A stretch of DNA of 64,000 nucleotides from Isoperla grammatica (Eukaryota > Arthropoda > Insecta > Plecoptera > Perlodidae): the NCBI GenBank assembly GCA_945910005.1, contig CAMDTW010000523.1, positions 1,364,001 through 1,428,000 on the forward strand, given 5' to 3'. A model generated the notes under the pieces. That model was not told the DNA's origin. It saw nothing but the letters and a program-made list of their open reading frames with translations, and made no database searches. This document shows, piece by piece, positions 11,801-25,600 of the stretch; positions within the stretch are counted from its first letter, which is position 1, and the number at the start of each line of letters is the position of its first letter. Made by a program: the position numbers and the translations under genes.

Positions 11801-14800
11801 CTGGGTCTTATATGAAGGTTCTTATATGCTAAGTCTTATATGCTGCGTCTTATGTGCTAAGTCTTATATGCTGAGTCTTATATGCCAAGTCTTATATGCT
11901 GGGTCTTATATGCTGGGTCTTTTATGCTGGGTCTTACATGCTGGGTCTTATATGCTGGGTCTTATATGCTGGGTCTTATATGCTAAGTCTTATATGCTGA
12001 GTCTTATATGCTGAGTCTTATACGCTGAGTCTTATATGCTGGGTCTAATATGCTGAGTCTTATATGCAGGGTCTTATATGCAGGGTTTTATATGCTAAGT
12101 CTTATATGCTAAGTCTTAAATGCTGGGTCTTATATGCTGAATCTAATATGCTGGGTCTAATATGCTGGGTCTTATATGCTGAGTCTTATATGCTGGGTCT
12201 AATATGCTGGGTCTTATATGCTGAGTCTTATATGCAGGGTCTTATATGCGGGGTCTTATATGCTTAGTCTTATATGCTGGGTCTTATATGCTGGGTCTTA
12301 CATGCAGGGTCTTATATGCAGGGCCTTATATGCTGGGTCTTAAATGCTGAGTCTTATATGCTTCGTCTTATATGCTGAGTCTTATATGCAGTCTCTTACA
12401 TGCTGAGTCTTATATGCTAAGTCTTATATGCAGGTTCTTATATGCTGAGTCTTATATGCTGAGTCTTATATGCTGGGTCTTATATGCTGAGTCTTATTTG
12501 CTGGGTCTTATATGCAGGTTTTTATACGCTGAGTCTTATATGCTGGGTCTTATATGCTGGATCTTATATGCTGAGTCTTATATGCTGGGTCTTATGTGCT
12601 AGGTCTTATATGCAGGTTCTTATATGCTGAGTCTTATATGCAGGTTCTTATATGCTGAGTCTTATATGCTGAGTCTTATATGCTGGGTCTTATATGCAGG
12701 TTCTTATATGCTGAGTCTTATATGCTGGGTCTTATATGCTGGGTCTAATATGCTGGGTCTTATATGCTTGGGTCTTATATGCTGAGTCTTATATGCTGCG
12801 TCTTATATTCTGGGTCTTATATGCTGGGTCTTATATGCTGAGTCTTATATGCAGGGTCTTATATGCAGGGTCTTATATGCTGAGTCTTATATGCTAAGTC
12901 TTAAATGCTGGGTCTTATATGCTGAATCTAATATGCTGGGTCTAATATGCTGGGTCTTATATGCTGAGTCTTATATGCAGGGTCTTATATGCAGGGTCTT
13001 ATATGCTGAGTCTTTTATGCTGGGTCTTATATGCTGGGTCTTATATGCTGGGTCTTATATGCTGAGTCTTATATGCTGGGTCTTATATGCTGGGTCTTAT
13101 ATGCAGGGTCTTATATGCTAAGTCTTATATGCTGGGTCTTATATGCTGGGTCTTATATGCTGGGTCTTATATGCGGGTTCTTATATGCTGAGTCTTATAT
13201 GCTGTGTCTTATATGCTGGGTCTTATATGCAGGGTCTTATATGCTGAGTCTTATATGCTGAGTCTTATATGCTGGGTCTTATATGCTGGGTCTTATATGC
13301 TGGGTCTTATATGCAGGGTCTTAAATGCTCAGTCTTATATGCTGGGTCTAATATGCTGGGTCTTATATGCTGGGTCTTATATGCTGGGTCTTATATGCTG
13401 GGTCTTATATGCTGAGTCTTATATGCTGAGTCTTATATGCTGAGTCTTATATGCAGGGTCTTATATGCAGGGTCTTATATGCTGAGTCTTATATGCTGGG
13501 TCTAATATGCTGGGTCTTATATGCTGGGTCTTATACGCTGGGTCTTATATGCTGAGTCTTATATGCAGGGTCTTATATGCAGGGTCTTATATGCAGGGTC
13601 TTATATGCTGAGTCTTATATGCTGGGTCTTATATGCTGGGTCTTATATGCTGGGTCTTATATGCTGGGTCTTATATGCTGAGTCTTATATGCAGGGTCTT
13701 ATATGCAGGGTCTTATATGCTGAGTCTTATATGCGGGGTCTTATATGCTGGGTCTTATATGCTGGGTCTTATATGCTGGGTCTTATATGCTGAGTCTTAT
13801 ATGCAGGGTCTTATATGCAGGGTCTTATATGCTGAGTCTGATATGCTTAGTCTTATATGCTGGGTCTTATATGCTGAGTCTTATATGCTGGGTCTTATAT
13901 GCAGGTTCTTATATGCTGAGTCTTATATGCCGAGTCTTATATGCTGAGTCTTATATGCTGAGTCTTATATGCTGGGTCTTATATGCTGGGTCTTATATGC
14001 TGGGTCTTATATGCTGAGTCTTATATGCCTAGTCTTATATGCTGGGTCTTATATGCTGGGTCTTATATGCTGGGTCTTACATGCTGGGTCTTATATGCTG
14101 GGTCTTATATGCTGGGTCTTATATGCTGGGTCTTATATGCTGAGTCTTATATGCTGGGTCTTATATGCTGGGTATTATATGCCGGGTCTTACATGCTGGG
14201 TCTTATATGCTGGGTCTTATATGCTGGGGCTTATATGCTGGGTCTTATATGCTGAGTCTTATATGCTGAGTCTTATATACTGAGTCTTATATGCTGAGTT
14301 TTATATGCTGAGTCTTATATGCTGAGTCTTAAATGCTGAGTCTTATATGCTGAGTCTTATATGCAGGTTCTTATATGCGAGGACTTATATGCTGAGTCTT
14401 ATATGCAGGTTCTTATATGCTGAGTCTTATATGCTGAGTCTTATATGCTGAGTCTTATATGCAGGGTCTTATATGCTGGGTCTTATATGTTGGGTCTAAT
14501 ATGCTGGGTCTTATATGCTGGGTCTTACATGCTGAGTCTTTTATGCAGGTTCTTATATGCTGAGTCTTATATGCTGAGTCTTATTTGCTGGGTCTTATAT
14601 GCAGGTTCTTATACGCTGAGTCTTATATGCTGAGTCTTATATGCTGGGTCTTATATGCAGGTTCTTATATGCTGAGTCTTATATGCTGGGTCTTATATGC
14701 TGGGTCTTATATGCTGGGTCTTATATGCTGGGTCTTATATGCTGAGTCTTATATGCTGGGTCTTATATGCTGGGTCTTTTTGCAGGGTCTTATATGCTAA

Positions 14801-17384
14801 GTCTTATATGCTGGGTCTTATATGCTGGGTCTTATATGCTGGGTCTTATATGCGGGTTCTTATATGCTGAGTCTTATATGCTGGGTCTTATATGCTGGGT
14901 CTTATATGCAGGGTCTTATATGCTGAGTCTTATATGCTAAGTCTTATATGCTGGGTCTTATATGCTGGGTCTTATATGCTGGGTCTTATATGCAGGGTCT
15001 TAAATGCTCAGTCTTATATGCTGGGTCTAATATGCTGGGTCTTATATGCTGGGTCTTATATGCTGGGTCTTATATGCTGGGTCTTATATACTGAGTCTTA
15101 TATGCTGGGTCTAATATGCTGGGTCTTATATGCAGGTTCTTATATGCTAAGTCTTATATGCAGGTTCTTATATGCTGAGTCTTATATGCTGAGTCTTATA
15201 TGCTGGGTCTTATATGCAGGTTCTTATATGCTGAGTCTTATATGCTGGGTCTTATATGCAGGTTCTTATATGCTGAGTCTTATATGCAGAGTCTTATATG
15301 CTAAGTCTTATATGCTGGGTCTTATATGCTGGATCTTATATGCTGAGTCTTATATGCTGGGTCTAATGTGCTAGGTCTTATATGCAGGTTCTTATATGCT
15401 GAGTCTTATATGCAGGTTCTTATATGCTGAGTCTTATATGCTGAGTCTTATATGCTGGGTCTTATATGCAGGTTCTTATATGCTGAGTCTTATATGCTGG
15501 GTCTTATATGCTGGGTCTAATATGCTGGGTCTTATATACTTGGGTCTTATATGCTGAGTCTTATATGCTGCGTCTTATATTCTGGGTCTTATATGCTGGG
15601 TCTTATATGCTGAGTCTTATATGCAGGGTCTTATATGCAGGGTCTTATATGCTGAGTCTTATATGCTAAGTCTTAAATGCTGGGTCTTATATGCTGAATC
15701 TAATATGCTGGGTCTAATATGCTGGGTCTTATATGCTGAGTCTTATATGCAGGGTCTTATATGCAGGGTCTTATATGCTGAGTCTTTTATGCTGGGTCTT
15801 ATATGCTGGGTCTTATATGCTGGGTCTTATATGCTGAGTCTTATATGCTGGGTCTTATATGCTGGGTCTTTTTGCAGGGTCTTATATGCTAATTCTTATA
15901 TGCTGGGTCTTATATGCTGGGTCTTATATGCTGGGTCTTATATGCGGGTTCTTATATGCTGAGTCTTATATGCTGGGTATTATATGCTGGGTCTTATATG
16001 CAGGGTCTTATATGCTGAGTCTTATATGCTGAGTCTTATATGCTGGGTCTTATATGCTGGGTCTTATATGCTGGGTCATATATGCAGGGTCTTAAATGCT
16101 CAGTCTTATATGCTGGGTCTAATATGCTGGGTCTTATATGCTGGGTCTTATATGCTGGGTCTTATATGCTGGGTCTTATATGCTGAGTCTTATATGCTGA
16201 GTCTTATATGCTGGGTCTTATATGCTGAGTCTTATATGCTGGTTTTTATATGCTGGGTCTTATATGCTGGGTCTTATATGCTGAGTCTTATATGCTGGTT
16301 TTTATATGCTGGGTCTTATATGCAGGTTCTTATATGCAGGTTCTTATATGCTAAGTCTTATATGCAGGTTCTTAAATGCTGGGTCTTATATGCTGAGTCT
16401 TATATGCTGGGTCTTATATGCTGAGTCTTATATGCTGACCCTTACATGCTGGGTCTTATTTGCTGGGTCTTATATGCAGGGTCTTATATGCTGGGTCTTA
16501 TATGCCGGGTCTTATATGCTGGGTCTTAAATGCTGAGTCTTATATGCTGGGTCTTATATGCTGAATCTAATATGCTGGGTCTAATATGCTGGGTCTTATA
16601 TGCTGAGTCTTATATGCAGGGTCTTATATGCAGGGTCTTATATGCTGAGTCTTATATGCTGGGTCTAATATGCTGGGTCTAATATACTGGGTCTTATACG
16701 CTGGGTCTTATATGCTGAGTCTTATATGCAGGGTCTTATATGCAGGGTCTTATATGCTAAGTCTTATATGCAGGGTCTTATATGCAGGGTCTTATATGCT
16801 GATTCTTATATGCTGGGTCTAATATGCTGGGTCTTATATGCTGAGTCTAATATGCAGGGTCTTATATGCAGGGTCTTATATGCTGAGTCTTATATGCAGG
16901 GTCTTATATGCTGGGTCTTATATGCTGGGTCTTATATGCTGGGTCTTATATGCTGAGTCTTATATGCAGGGTCTTATATGCACGGTCTTATATGCTTAGT
17001 CTTATATGCTTAGTCTTATATGCTGGGTCTTATATGCTGAGTCTTATTTGCTTGGTCTTATATGCAGGTTCTTATATGCTGAGTCTTATATGCTGAGTCT
17101 TATATGCTGAGTCTTATATGCTGAGTCTTATATTCTGGGTCTTATATGCTGGGTCTTATATGCTGGGTCTTATATGCTGGGTCTTATATGCTGGGTCTTA
17201 TATGCTGGATCTTATATGCTGGGTCTTAAATGCTGAGTCTTATATGCTGGGTCTTATATGCTGAGTCATATATGCTGAGTCTTATATGCTGGGTCTTATA
17301 TGCTGGGTCTTATATGCTGGATCTTATATGCTTAGTCTTATATGCTGGGTCTTATATGCTGGGTCTTATATGCTGGGTCTTATA
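8847..17384 (+). repeat. Higher-order repeat A2 (8,538 bp)
   Basis: This copy matches A1 monomer by monomer at an offset of 8,846 up to about 9408, then at 8,538 to its end. The change is a clean loss of 308 bp, or 22 monomers. Almost no substitutions separate it from A1 elsewhere. One visible difference is a TGCTGAATC monomer near 2923 in A1 that is TGCTGGGTC near 11450 here. All five odd-length monomers of A1 are kept. Confidence 0.9.
9395..9425 (+). other. Junction of a 22-monomer deletion in A2
   Basis: Upstream monomers match A1 up to about position 562 and downstream monomers match A1 from about 870. The loss is exactly 308 bp, so register is preserved, as expected for misaligned exchange between identical monomers. 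The exact breakpoint cannot be placed because both sides are TGCTGGGTC monomers. A3 (17385 on) retains the 308 bp, so the deletion is private to A2. Confidence 0.85.
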
Positions 17385-20300
17385 TGCTGGGTCATATATG
17401 CTGAGTCTTATATGCTTGGTATTATATGCTGGGTCTTATATGCTGAGTCTTATATGCTGGGTCTTATATGCTGGGTCTTATACGCTAGGTCTTATATGCT
17501 GGGTCTTATATGCTGAGTCTTATATGCTGGGTCTTATATGCTAAGTCTCATATGCTGAGTCTTATATGCTGAGTCTTATATGCTGAATCTAATATGCTGG
17601 GTCTAATATGCTGGGTCTTATATGCTGAGTCTTATATGCAGGGTCTTATATGCAGGGTCTTATATGCTGAGTCTTATATGCTGGGTCTAATATGCTGGGT
17701 CTTATATGCTGGGTCTTATACGCTGGGTCTTATATGCTGAGTCTTATATGCAGGGTCTTATATGCAGGGTCTTATATGCTGAGTCTTATATGCAGGGTCT
17801 TATATGCAGGGTCTTATATGCTGAGTCTTATATGCTGGGTCTTATATGCTGGGTCTTATATGCTGGGTCTTATATGCTGGGTCTTATATGCTGAGTCTTA
17901 TATGCAGGGTCTTATATGCAGGGTCTTATATGCTGAGTCTTATATGCAGGGTCTTATATGCTGGGTCTTATATGCTGGGTCTTATATGCTGGGTCTTATA
18001 TGCTGAGTCTTATATGCAGGGTCTTATATGCAGGGTCTTATATGCTGAGTCTGATATGCTTAGTCTTATATGCTGGGTCTTATATGCTGAGTCTTATATG
18101 CTGGGTCTTATATGCAGGTTCTTATATGCTGAGTCTTATATGCTGAGTCTTATATGCTGAGTCTTATATGCTATGTCTTATATGCTGGGTCTTATATGCT
18201 GGGTCTTATATGCTGGGTCTTATATGCTGAGTCTTATATGCCTAGTCTTATATGCTGGGTCTTATATGCTGGGTCTTATATGCTGGGTCTTACATGCTGG
18301 GTCTTATATGCTGGGTCTTATATGCTGGGTCTTATATGCTGGGTCTTATATGCTGAGTCTTATATGCTGGGTCTTATATGCTGGGTATTATATGCCGGGT
18401 CTTACATGCTGGGTCTTATATGCTGGGTCTTATATGCTGGGGCTTATATGCTGGGTCTTATATGCTGAGTCTTATATGCTGAGTCTTAAATACTGAGTCT
18501 TATATGCTGAGTCTTATATGCTGAGTCTTATATGCTGAGTCTTAAATGCTGAGTCTTATATGCTGAGTCTTATATGCAGGTTCTTATATGCGAGGACTTA
18601 TATGCTGAGTCTTATATGCAGGTTCTTATATGCTGAGTCTTATAAGCTGAGTCTTATATGCTGAGTCTTATATGCAGGGTCTTATATGCTGGGTCTTATA
18701 TGCTGGGTCTAATATGCTGGGTCTTATATGCTGAGTCTTATATGCTGAGTCTTATATGCTGGGTCTTATATGCTGGGTCTTATATGCTGGGTCTTATAAG
18801 CTTGGTCTTATATACTGAGTCTTATATGCTGGGTCTAATATGCTGGGTCTTATATGCAGGTTCTTATATGCTAAGTCTTATATGCAGGTTCTTATATGCT
18901 GAGTCTTATATCCTGAGTCTTATATGCTGGGTCTTATATGCAGGTTCTTATATGCTGAGTCTTATTTGCTGGGTCTTATATGCAGGTTCTTATATGCTGA
19001 GTCTTATATGCAGAGTCTTATATGCTGGGTCTTATATGCTGGGTCTTATATGCTGGATCTTATATGCTGAGTCTTATATGCTGGGTCTAATGTGCTGGGT
19101 CTTATATGCAGGTTCTTATATGCTAAATCTTATATGCAGGTTCTTATATGCTGAGTCTTATATGCTGAGTCTTATATGCTGGGTCTTATATGCTGGGTCT
19201 AATATGCTGGGTCTTATATGCTGGGTCTAACATGCAGGGTCTTATATGCAGGGTCTTATATGCTGGGTCTTATATGCTGAGTCTTATATGCTGAGTCTTA
19301 TATGCTGGGTCTTATATGCTGGGTCTTATATGCTGGGTCTTATATGCTGGGTCTTACATGCAGAGTCTTATATGCAGGGTCTTATATGCTGGGTCTTATA
19401 TGCTTAGTCTTATATGCTGAGTCTTATATGCTGGGTCTTATATGCTGTCTCTTATATGCTGAGTCTTACATGCTGGGTCGTATATGCAGGTTCTTATATG
19501 CTGAGTCTTATATGCTGAGTCTTATGTGCTGGGTCTTATATGCTGAGTCTTATATGCTGGGTCTTATATGCTGAGTCTTATATGCTTCGTCTTATATGCT
19601 GGGTCTTATTCAGTCTCTTACATGCTGAGTCTTACATGCTGGGTCTTATATGAAGGTTCTTATATGCTGAGTCTTATATGCTGAGTCTTATGTGCTTAGT
19701 CTTATATGCTGGGTCTTATATGCTGGGTCTTACATGCTGGGTCTTATATGCTGGGTCTTATATGCTGGGTCTTATATGCTGAGTCTTATATGCTGAGTCT
19801 TATATGCTGAGTCTTATATGCTGTGTCTTATATGCTGGGTCTTATATGCTGAGTCTTATATGCAGGGTCTTATATGCAGGGTTTTATATGCTAAGTCTTA
19901 TATGCTAAGTCTTAAATGCTGGGTCTTATATGCTGAATCTAATATGCTGGGTCTAATATGCTGGGTCTTATATGCTGAGTCTTATATGCAGGGTCTTATA
20001 TGCAGGGTCTTATATGCTGAGTCTTATATGCTGGGTCTAATATGCTGGGTCTTATATGCTGGGTCTTATACGCTGGATCTTATATGCTGAGTCTTATATG
20101 CTGGGTCTAATGTGCTGGGTCTTATATTCAGGTTCTTAAATGCTGAGTCTTATATGCAGGTTCTTATATGCTGAGTCTTTTATGCTAAGTCTTATATGCT
20201 GGGTCTTATATGCAGGTTCTTATATGCTGAGTCTTATATGCTGGGTCTTATATGCTGGGTCTTATACGCTGGATCTTATATGCTGAGTCTTATATGCTGG

Positions 20301-22647
20301 GTCTAATGTGCTGGGTCTTATATGCAGGTTCTTAAATGCTGAGTCTTATATGCAGGTTCTTATATGCTGAGTCTTATATGCTGAGTCTTTTATGCTGGGT
20401 CTAATATGCTGGGTCTTATATGCTGGGTCTAATATGCTGGGTCGTATATGCTGAGTCCTATATGCAGGGTCTTATATGCGGGGTCTTATATGCTGAGTCT
20501 TATATGCTAGGTCTTATATGCTGGGTCTTACATGCAGGGTCTTATATGCAGGGCCTTATATGCTGGGTCTTATATGCTGAGTCTTATATGCTTCGTCTTA
20601 TATGCTGGGTCTTATATGCAGTCTCTTACATGCTGAGTCTTACATGCTGGGTCTTATATGAAGGTTCTTATATGCTAAGTCTTATATGCTGCGTCTTATG
20701 TGCTAAGTCTTATATGCTGAGTCTTATATGCCAAGTCTTATATGCTGGGTCTTATATGCTGGGTCTTTTATGCTGGGTCTTACATGCTGGGTCTTATATG
20801 CTGGGTCTTATATGCTGGGTCTTATATGCTAAGTCTTATATGCTGAGTCTTATATGCTGAGTCTTATACGCTGAGTCTTATATGCTGGGTCTAATATGCT
20901 GAGTCTTATATGCAGGGTCTTATATGCAGGGTTTTATATGCTAAGTCTTATATGCTAAGTCTTAAATGCTGGGTCTTATATGCTGAATCTAATATGCTGG
21001 GTCTAATATGCTGGGTCTTATATGCTGAGTCTTATATGCTGGGTCTAATATGCTGGGTCTTATATGCTGAGTCTTATATGCAGGGTCTTATATGCGGGGT
21101 CTTATATGCTTAGTCTTATATGCTGGGTCTTATATGCTGGGTCTTACATGCAGGGTCTTATATGCAGGGCCTTATATGCTGGGTCTTAAATGCTGAGTCT
21201 TATATGCTTCGTCTTATATGCTGAGTCTTATATGCAGTCTCTTACATGCTGAGTCTTATATGCTAAGTCTTATATGCAGGTTCTTATATGCTGAGTCTTA
21301 TATGCTGAGTCTTATATGCTGGGTCTTATATGCTGAGTCTTATTTGCTGGGTCTTATATGCAGGTTTTTATACGCTGAGTCTTATATGCTGGGTCTTATA
21401 TGCTGGATCTTATATGCTAAGTCTTATATGCTGGGTCTTATGTGCTAGGTCTTATATGCAGGTTCTTATATGCTGAGTCTTATATGCAGGTTCTTATATG
21501 CTGAGTCTTATATGCTGAGTCTTATATGCTGGGTCTTATATGCAGGTTCTTATATGCTGAGTCTTATATGCTGGGTCTTATATGCTGGGTCTAATATGCT
21601 GGGTCTTATATGCTTGGGTCTTATATGCTGAGTCTTATATGCTGCGTCTTATATTCTGGGTCTTATATGCTGGGTCTTATATGCTGAGTCTTATATGCAG
21701 GGTCTTATATGCAGGGTCTTATATGCTGAGTCTTATATGCTAAGTCTTAAATGCTGGGTCTTATATGCTGAATCTAATATGCTGGGTCTAATATGCTGGG
21801 TCTTATATGCTGAGTCTTATATGCAGGGTCTTATATGCAGGGTCTTATATGCTGAGTCTTTTATGCTGGGTCTTATATGCTGGGTCTTATATGCTGGGTC
21901 TTATATGCTGAGTCTTATATGCTGGGTCTTATATGCTGGGTCTTATATGCAGGGTCTTATATGCTAAGTCTTATATGCTGGGTCTTATATGCTGGGTCTT
22001 ATATGCTGGGTCTTATATGCGGGTTCTTATATGCTGAGTCTTATATGCTGTGTCTTATATGCTGGGTCTTATATGCAGGGTCTTATATGCTGAGTCTTAT
22101 ATGCTGAGTCTTATATGCTGGGTCTTATATGCTGGGTCTTATATGCTGGGTCTTATATGCAGGGTCTTAAATGCTCAGTCTTATATGCTGGGTCTAATAT
22201 GCTGGGTCTTATATGCTGGGTCTTATATGCAGGGTCTTATATGCACGGTCTTATATGCTTAGTCTTATATGCTTAGTCTTATATGCTGGGTCTTATATGC
22301 TGAGTCTTATTTGCTTGGTCTTATATGCAGGTTCTTATATGCTGAGTCTTATATGCTGAGTCTTATATGCTGAGTCTTATATGCTGAGTCTTATATTCTG
22401 GGTCTTATATGCTGGGTCTTATATGCTGGGTCTTATATGCTGGGTCTTATATGCTGGGTCTTATATGCTGGATCTTATATGCTGGGTCTTAAATGCTGAG
22501 TCTTATATGCTGGGTCTTATATGCTGAGTCATATATGCTGAGTCTTATATGCTGGGTCTTATATGCTGGGTCTTATATGCTGGATCTTATATGCTTAGTC
22601 TTATATGCTGGGTCTTATATGCTGGGTCTTATATGCTGGGTCTTATA
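17385..22647 (+). repeat. Higher-order repeat A3, internally deleted (5,263 bp)
   Basis: It follows A1 at an offset of 17,384 to about 22225, then jumps to the part of the unit equivalent to A1 about 8425 and runs to the unit end. The missing part is 3,583 bp, one base short of 256 monomers. That is what is expected when the lost segment carries two 13-mers and one 15-mer. A private substitution turns one TGCTGAGTC monomer into TGCTAAGTC near 21417. Confidence 0.9.
22205..22245 (+). other. Junction of the 3,583-bp deletion in A3
   Basis: The left side carries the TGCAGGGTCTTAAATGCTC barcode of A1 near 4776. The right side carries the TGCACGGTC monomer followed by two TGCTTAGTC monomers, which sits near 8440 in A1. 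These two barcodes are 3.6 kb apart in A1 and about 80 bp apart here. Confidence 0.85.
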
Positions 22648-25600
22648 TGCTGGGTCATATATGCTGAGTCTTATATGCTTGGTATTATATGCTGGGTCTT
22701 ATATGCTGAGTCTTATATGCTGGGTCTTATATGCTGGGTCTTATACGCTAGGTCTTATATGCTGGGTCTTATATGCTGAGTCTTATATGCTGGGTCTTAT
22801 ATGCTAAGTCTCATATGCTGAGTCTTATATGCTGAGTCTTATATGCTGAATCTAATATGCTGGGTCTAATATGCTGGGTCTTATATGCTGAGTCTTATAT
22901 GCAGGGTCTTATATGCAGGGTCTTATATGCTGAGTCTTATATGCTGGGTCTAATATGCTGGGTCTTATATGCTGGGTCTTATACGCTGGGTCTTATATGC
23001 TGAGTCTTATATGCAGGGTCTTATATGCAGGGTCTTATATGCTGAGTCTTATATGCAGGGTCTTATATGCAGGGTCTTATATGCTGAGTCTTATATGCTG
23101 GGTCTTATATGCTGGGTCTTATATGCTGGGTCTTATATGCTGGGTCTTATATGCTGAGTCTTATATGCAGGGTCTTATATGCAGGGTCTTATATGCTGAG
23201 TCTTATATGCAGGGTCTTATATGCTGGGTCTTATATGCTGGGTCTTATATGCTGGGTCTTATATGCTGAGTCTTATATGCAGGGTCTTATATGCAGGGTC
23301 TTATATGCTGAGTCTGATATGCTTAGTCTTATATGCTGGGTCTTATATGCTGAGTCTTATATGCTGGGTCTTATATGCAGGTTCTTATATGCTGAGTCTT
23401 ATATGCTGAGTCTTATATGCTGAGTCTTATATGCTATGTCTTATATGCTGGGTCTTATATGCTGGGTCTTATATGCTGGGTCTTATATGCTGAGTCTTAT
23501 ATGCCTAGTCTTATATGCTGGGTCTTATATGCTGGGTCTTATATGCTGGGTCTTACATGCTGGGTCTTATATGCTGGGTCTTATATGCTGGGTCTTATAT
23601 GCTGGGTCTTATATGCTGAGTCTTATATGCTGGGTCTTATATGCTGGGTATTATATGCCGGGTCTTACATGCTGGGTCTTATATGCTGGGTCTTATATGC
23701 TGGGGCTTATATGCTGGGTCTTATATGCTGAGTCTTATATGCTGAGTCTTAAATACTGAGTCTTATATGCTGAGTCTTATATGCTGAGTCTTATATGCTG
23801 AGTCTTAAATGCTGAGTCTTATATGCTGAGTCTTATATGCAGGTTCTTATATGCGAGGACTTATATGCTGAGTCTTATATGCAGGTTCTTATATGCTGAG
23901 TCTTATAAGCTGAGTCTTATATGCTGAGTCTTATATGCAGGGTCTTATATGCTGGGTCTTATATGCTGGGTCTAATATGCTGGGTCTTATATGCTGAGTC
24001 TTATATGCTGAGTCTTATATGCTGGGTCTTATATGCTGGGTCTTATATGCTGGGTCTTATAAGCTTGGTCTTATATACTGAGTCTTATATGCTGGGTCTA
24101 ATATGCTGGGTCTTATATGCAGGTTCTTATATGCTAAGTCTTATATGCAGGTTCTTATATGCTGAGTCTTATATCCTGAGTCTTATATGCTGGGTCTTAT
24201 ATGCAGGTTCTTATATGCTGAGTCTTATTTGCTGGGTCTTATATGCAGGTTCTTATATGCTGAGTCTTATATGCAGAGTCTTATATGCTGGGTCTTATAT
24301 GCTGGGTCTTATATGCTGGATCTTATATGCTGAGTCTTATATGCTGGGTCTAATGTGCTGGGTCTTATATGCAGGTTCTTATATGCTAAATCTTATATGC
24401 AGGTTCTTATATGCTGAGTCTTATATGCTGAGTCTTATATGCTGGGTCTTATATGCTGGGTCTAATATGCTGGGTCTTATATGCTGGGTCTAACATGCAG
24501 GGTCTTATATGCAGGGTCTTATATGCTGGGTCTTATATGCTGAGTCTTATATGCTGAGTCTTATATGCTGGGTCTTATATGCTGGGTCTTATATGCTGGG
24601 TCTTATATGCTGGGTCTTACATGCAGAGTCTTATATGCAGGGTCTTATATGCTGGGTCTTATATGCTTAGTCTTATATGCTGAGTCTTATATGCTGGGTC
24701 TTATATGCTGTCTCTTATATGCTGAGTCTTACATGCTGGGTCGTATATGCAGGTTCTTATATGCTGAGTCTTATATGCTGAGTCTTATGTGCTGGGTCTT
24801 ATATGCTGAGTCTTATATGCTGGGTCTTATATGCTGAGTCTTATATGCTTCGTCTTATATGCTGGGTCTTATTCAGTCTCTTACATGCTGAGTCTTACAT
24901 GCTGGGTCTTATATGAAGGTTCTTATATGCTGAGTCTTATATGCTGAGTCTTATGTGCTTAGTCTTATATGCTGGGTCTTATATGCTGGGTCTTACATGC
25001 TGGGTCTTATATGCTGGGTCTTATATGCTGGGTCTTATATGCTGAGTCTTATATGCTGAGTCTTATATGCTGAGTCTTATATGCTGTGTCTTATATGCTG
25101 GGTCTTATATGCTGAGTCTTATATGCAGGGTCTTATATGCAGGGTTTTATATGCTAAGTCTTATATGCTAAGTCTTAAATGCTGGGTCTTATATGCTGAA
25201 TCTAATATGCTGGGTCTAATATGCTGGGTCTTATATGCTGAGTCTTATATGCAGGGTCTTATATGCAGGGTCTTATATGCTGAGTCTTATATGCTGGGTC
25301 TAATATGCTGGGTCTTATATGCTGGGTCTTATACGCTGGATCTTATATGCTGAGTCTTATATGCTGGGTCTAATGTGCTGGGTCTTATATTCAGGTTCTT
25401 AAATGCTGAGTCTTATATGCAGGTTCTTATATGCTGAGTCTTTTATGCTAAGTCTTATATGCTGGGTCTTATATGCAGGTTCTTATATGCTGAGTCTTAT
25501 ATGCTGGGTCTTATATGCTGGGTCTTATACGCTGGATCTTATATGCTGAGTCTTATATGCTGGGTCTAATGTGCTGGGTCTTATATGCAGGTTCTTAAAT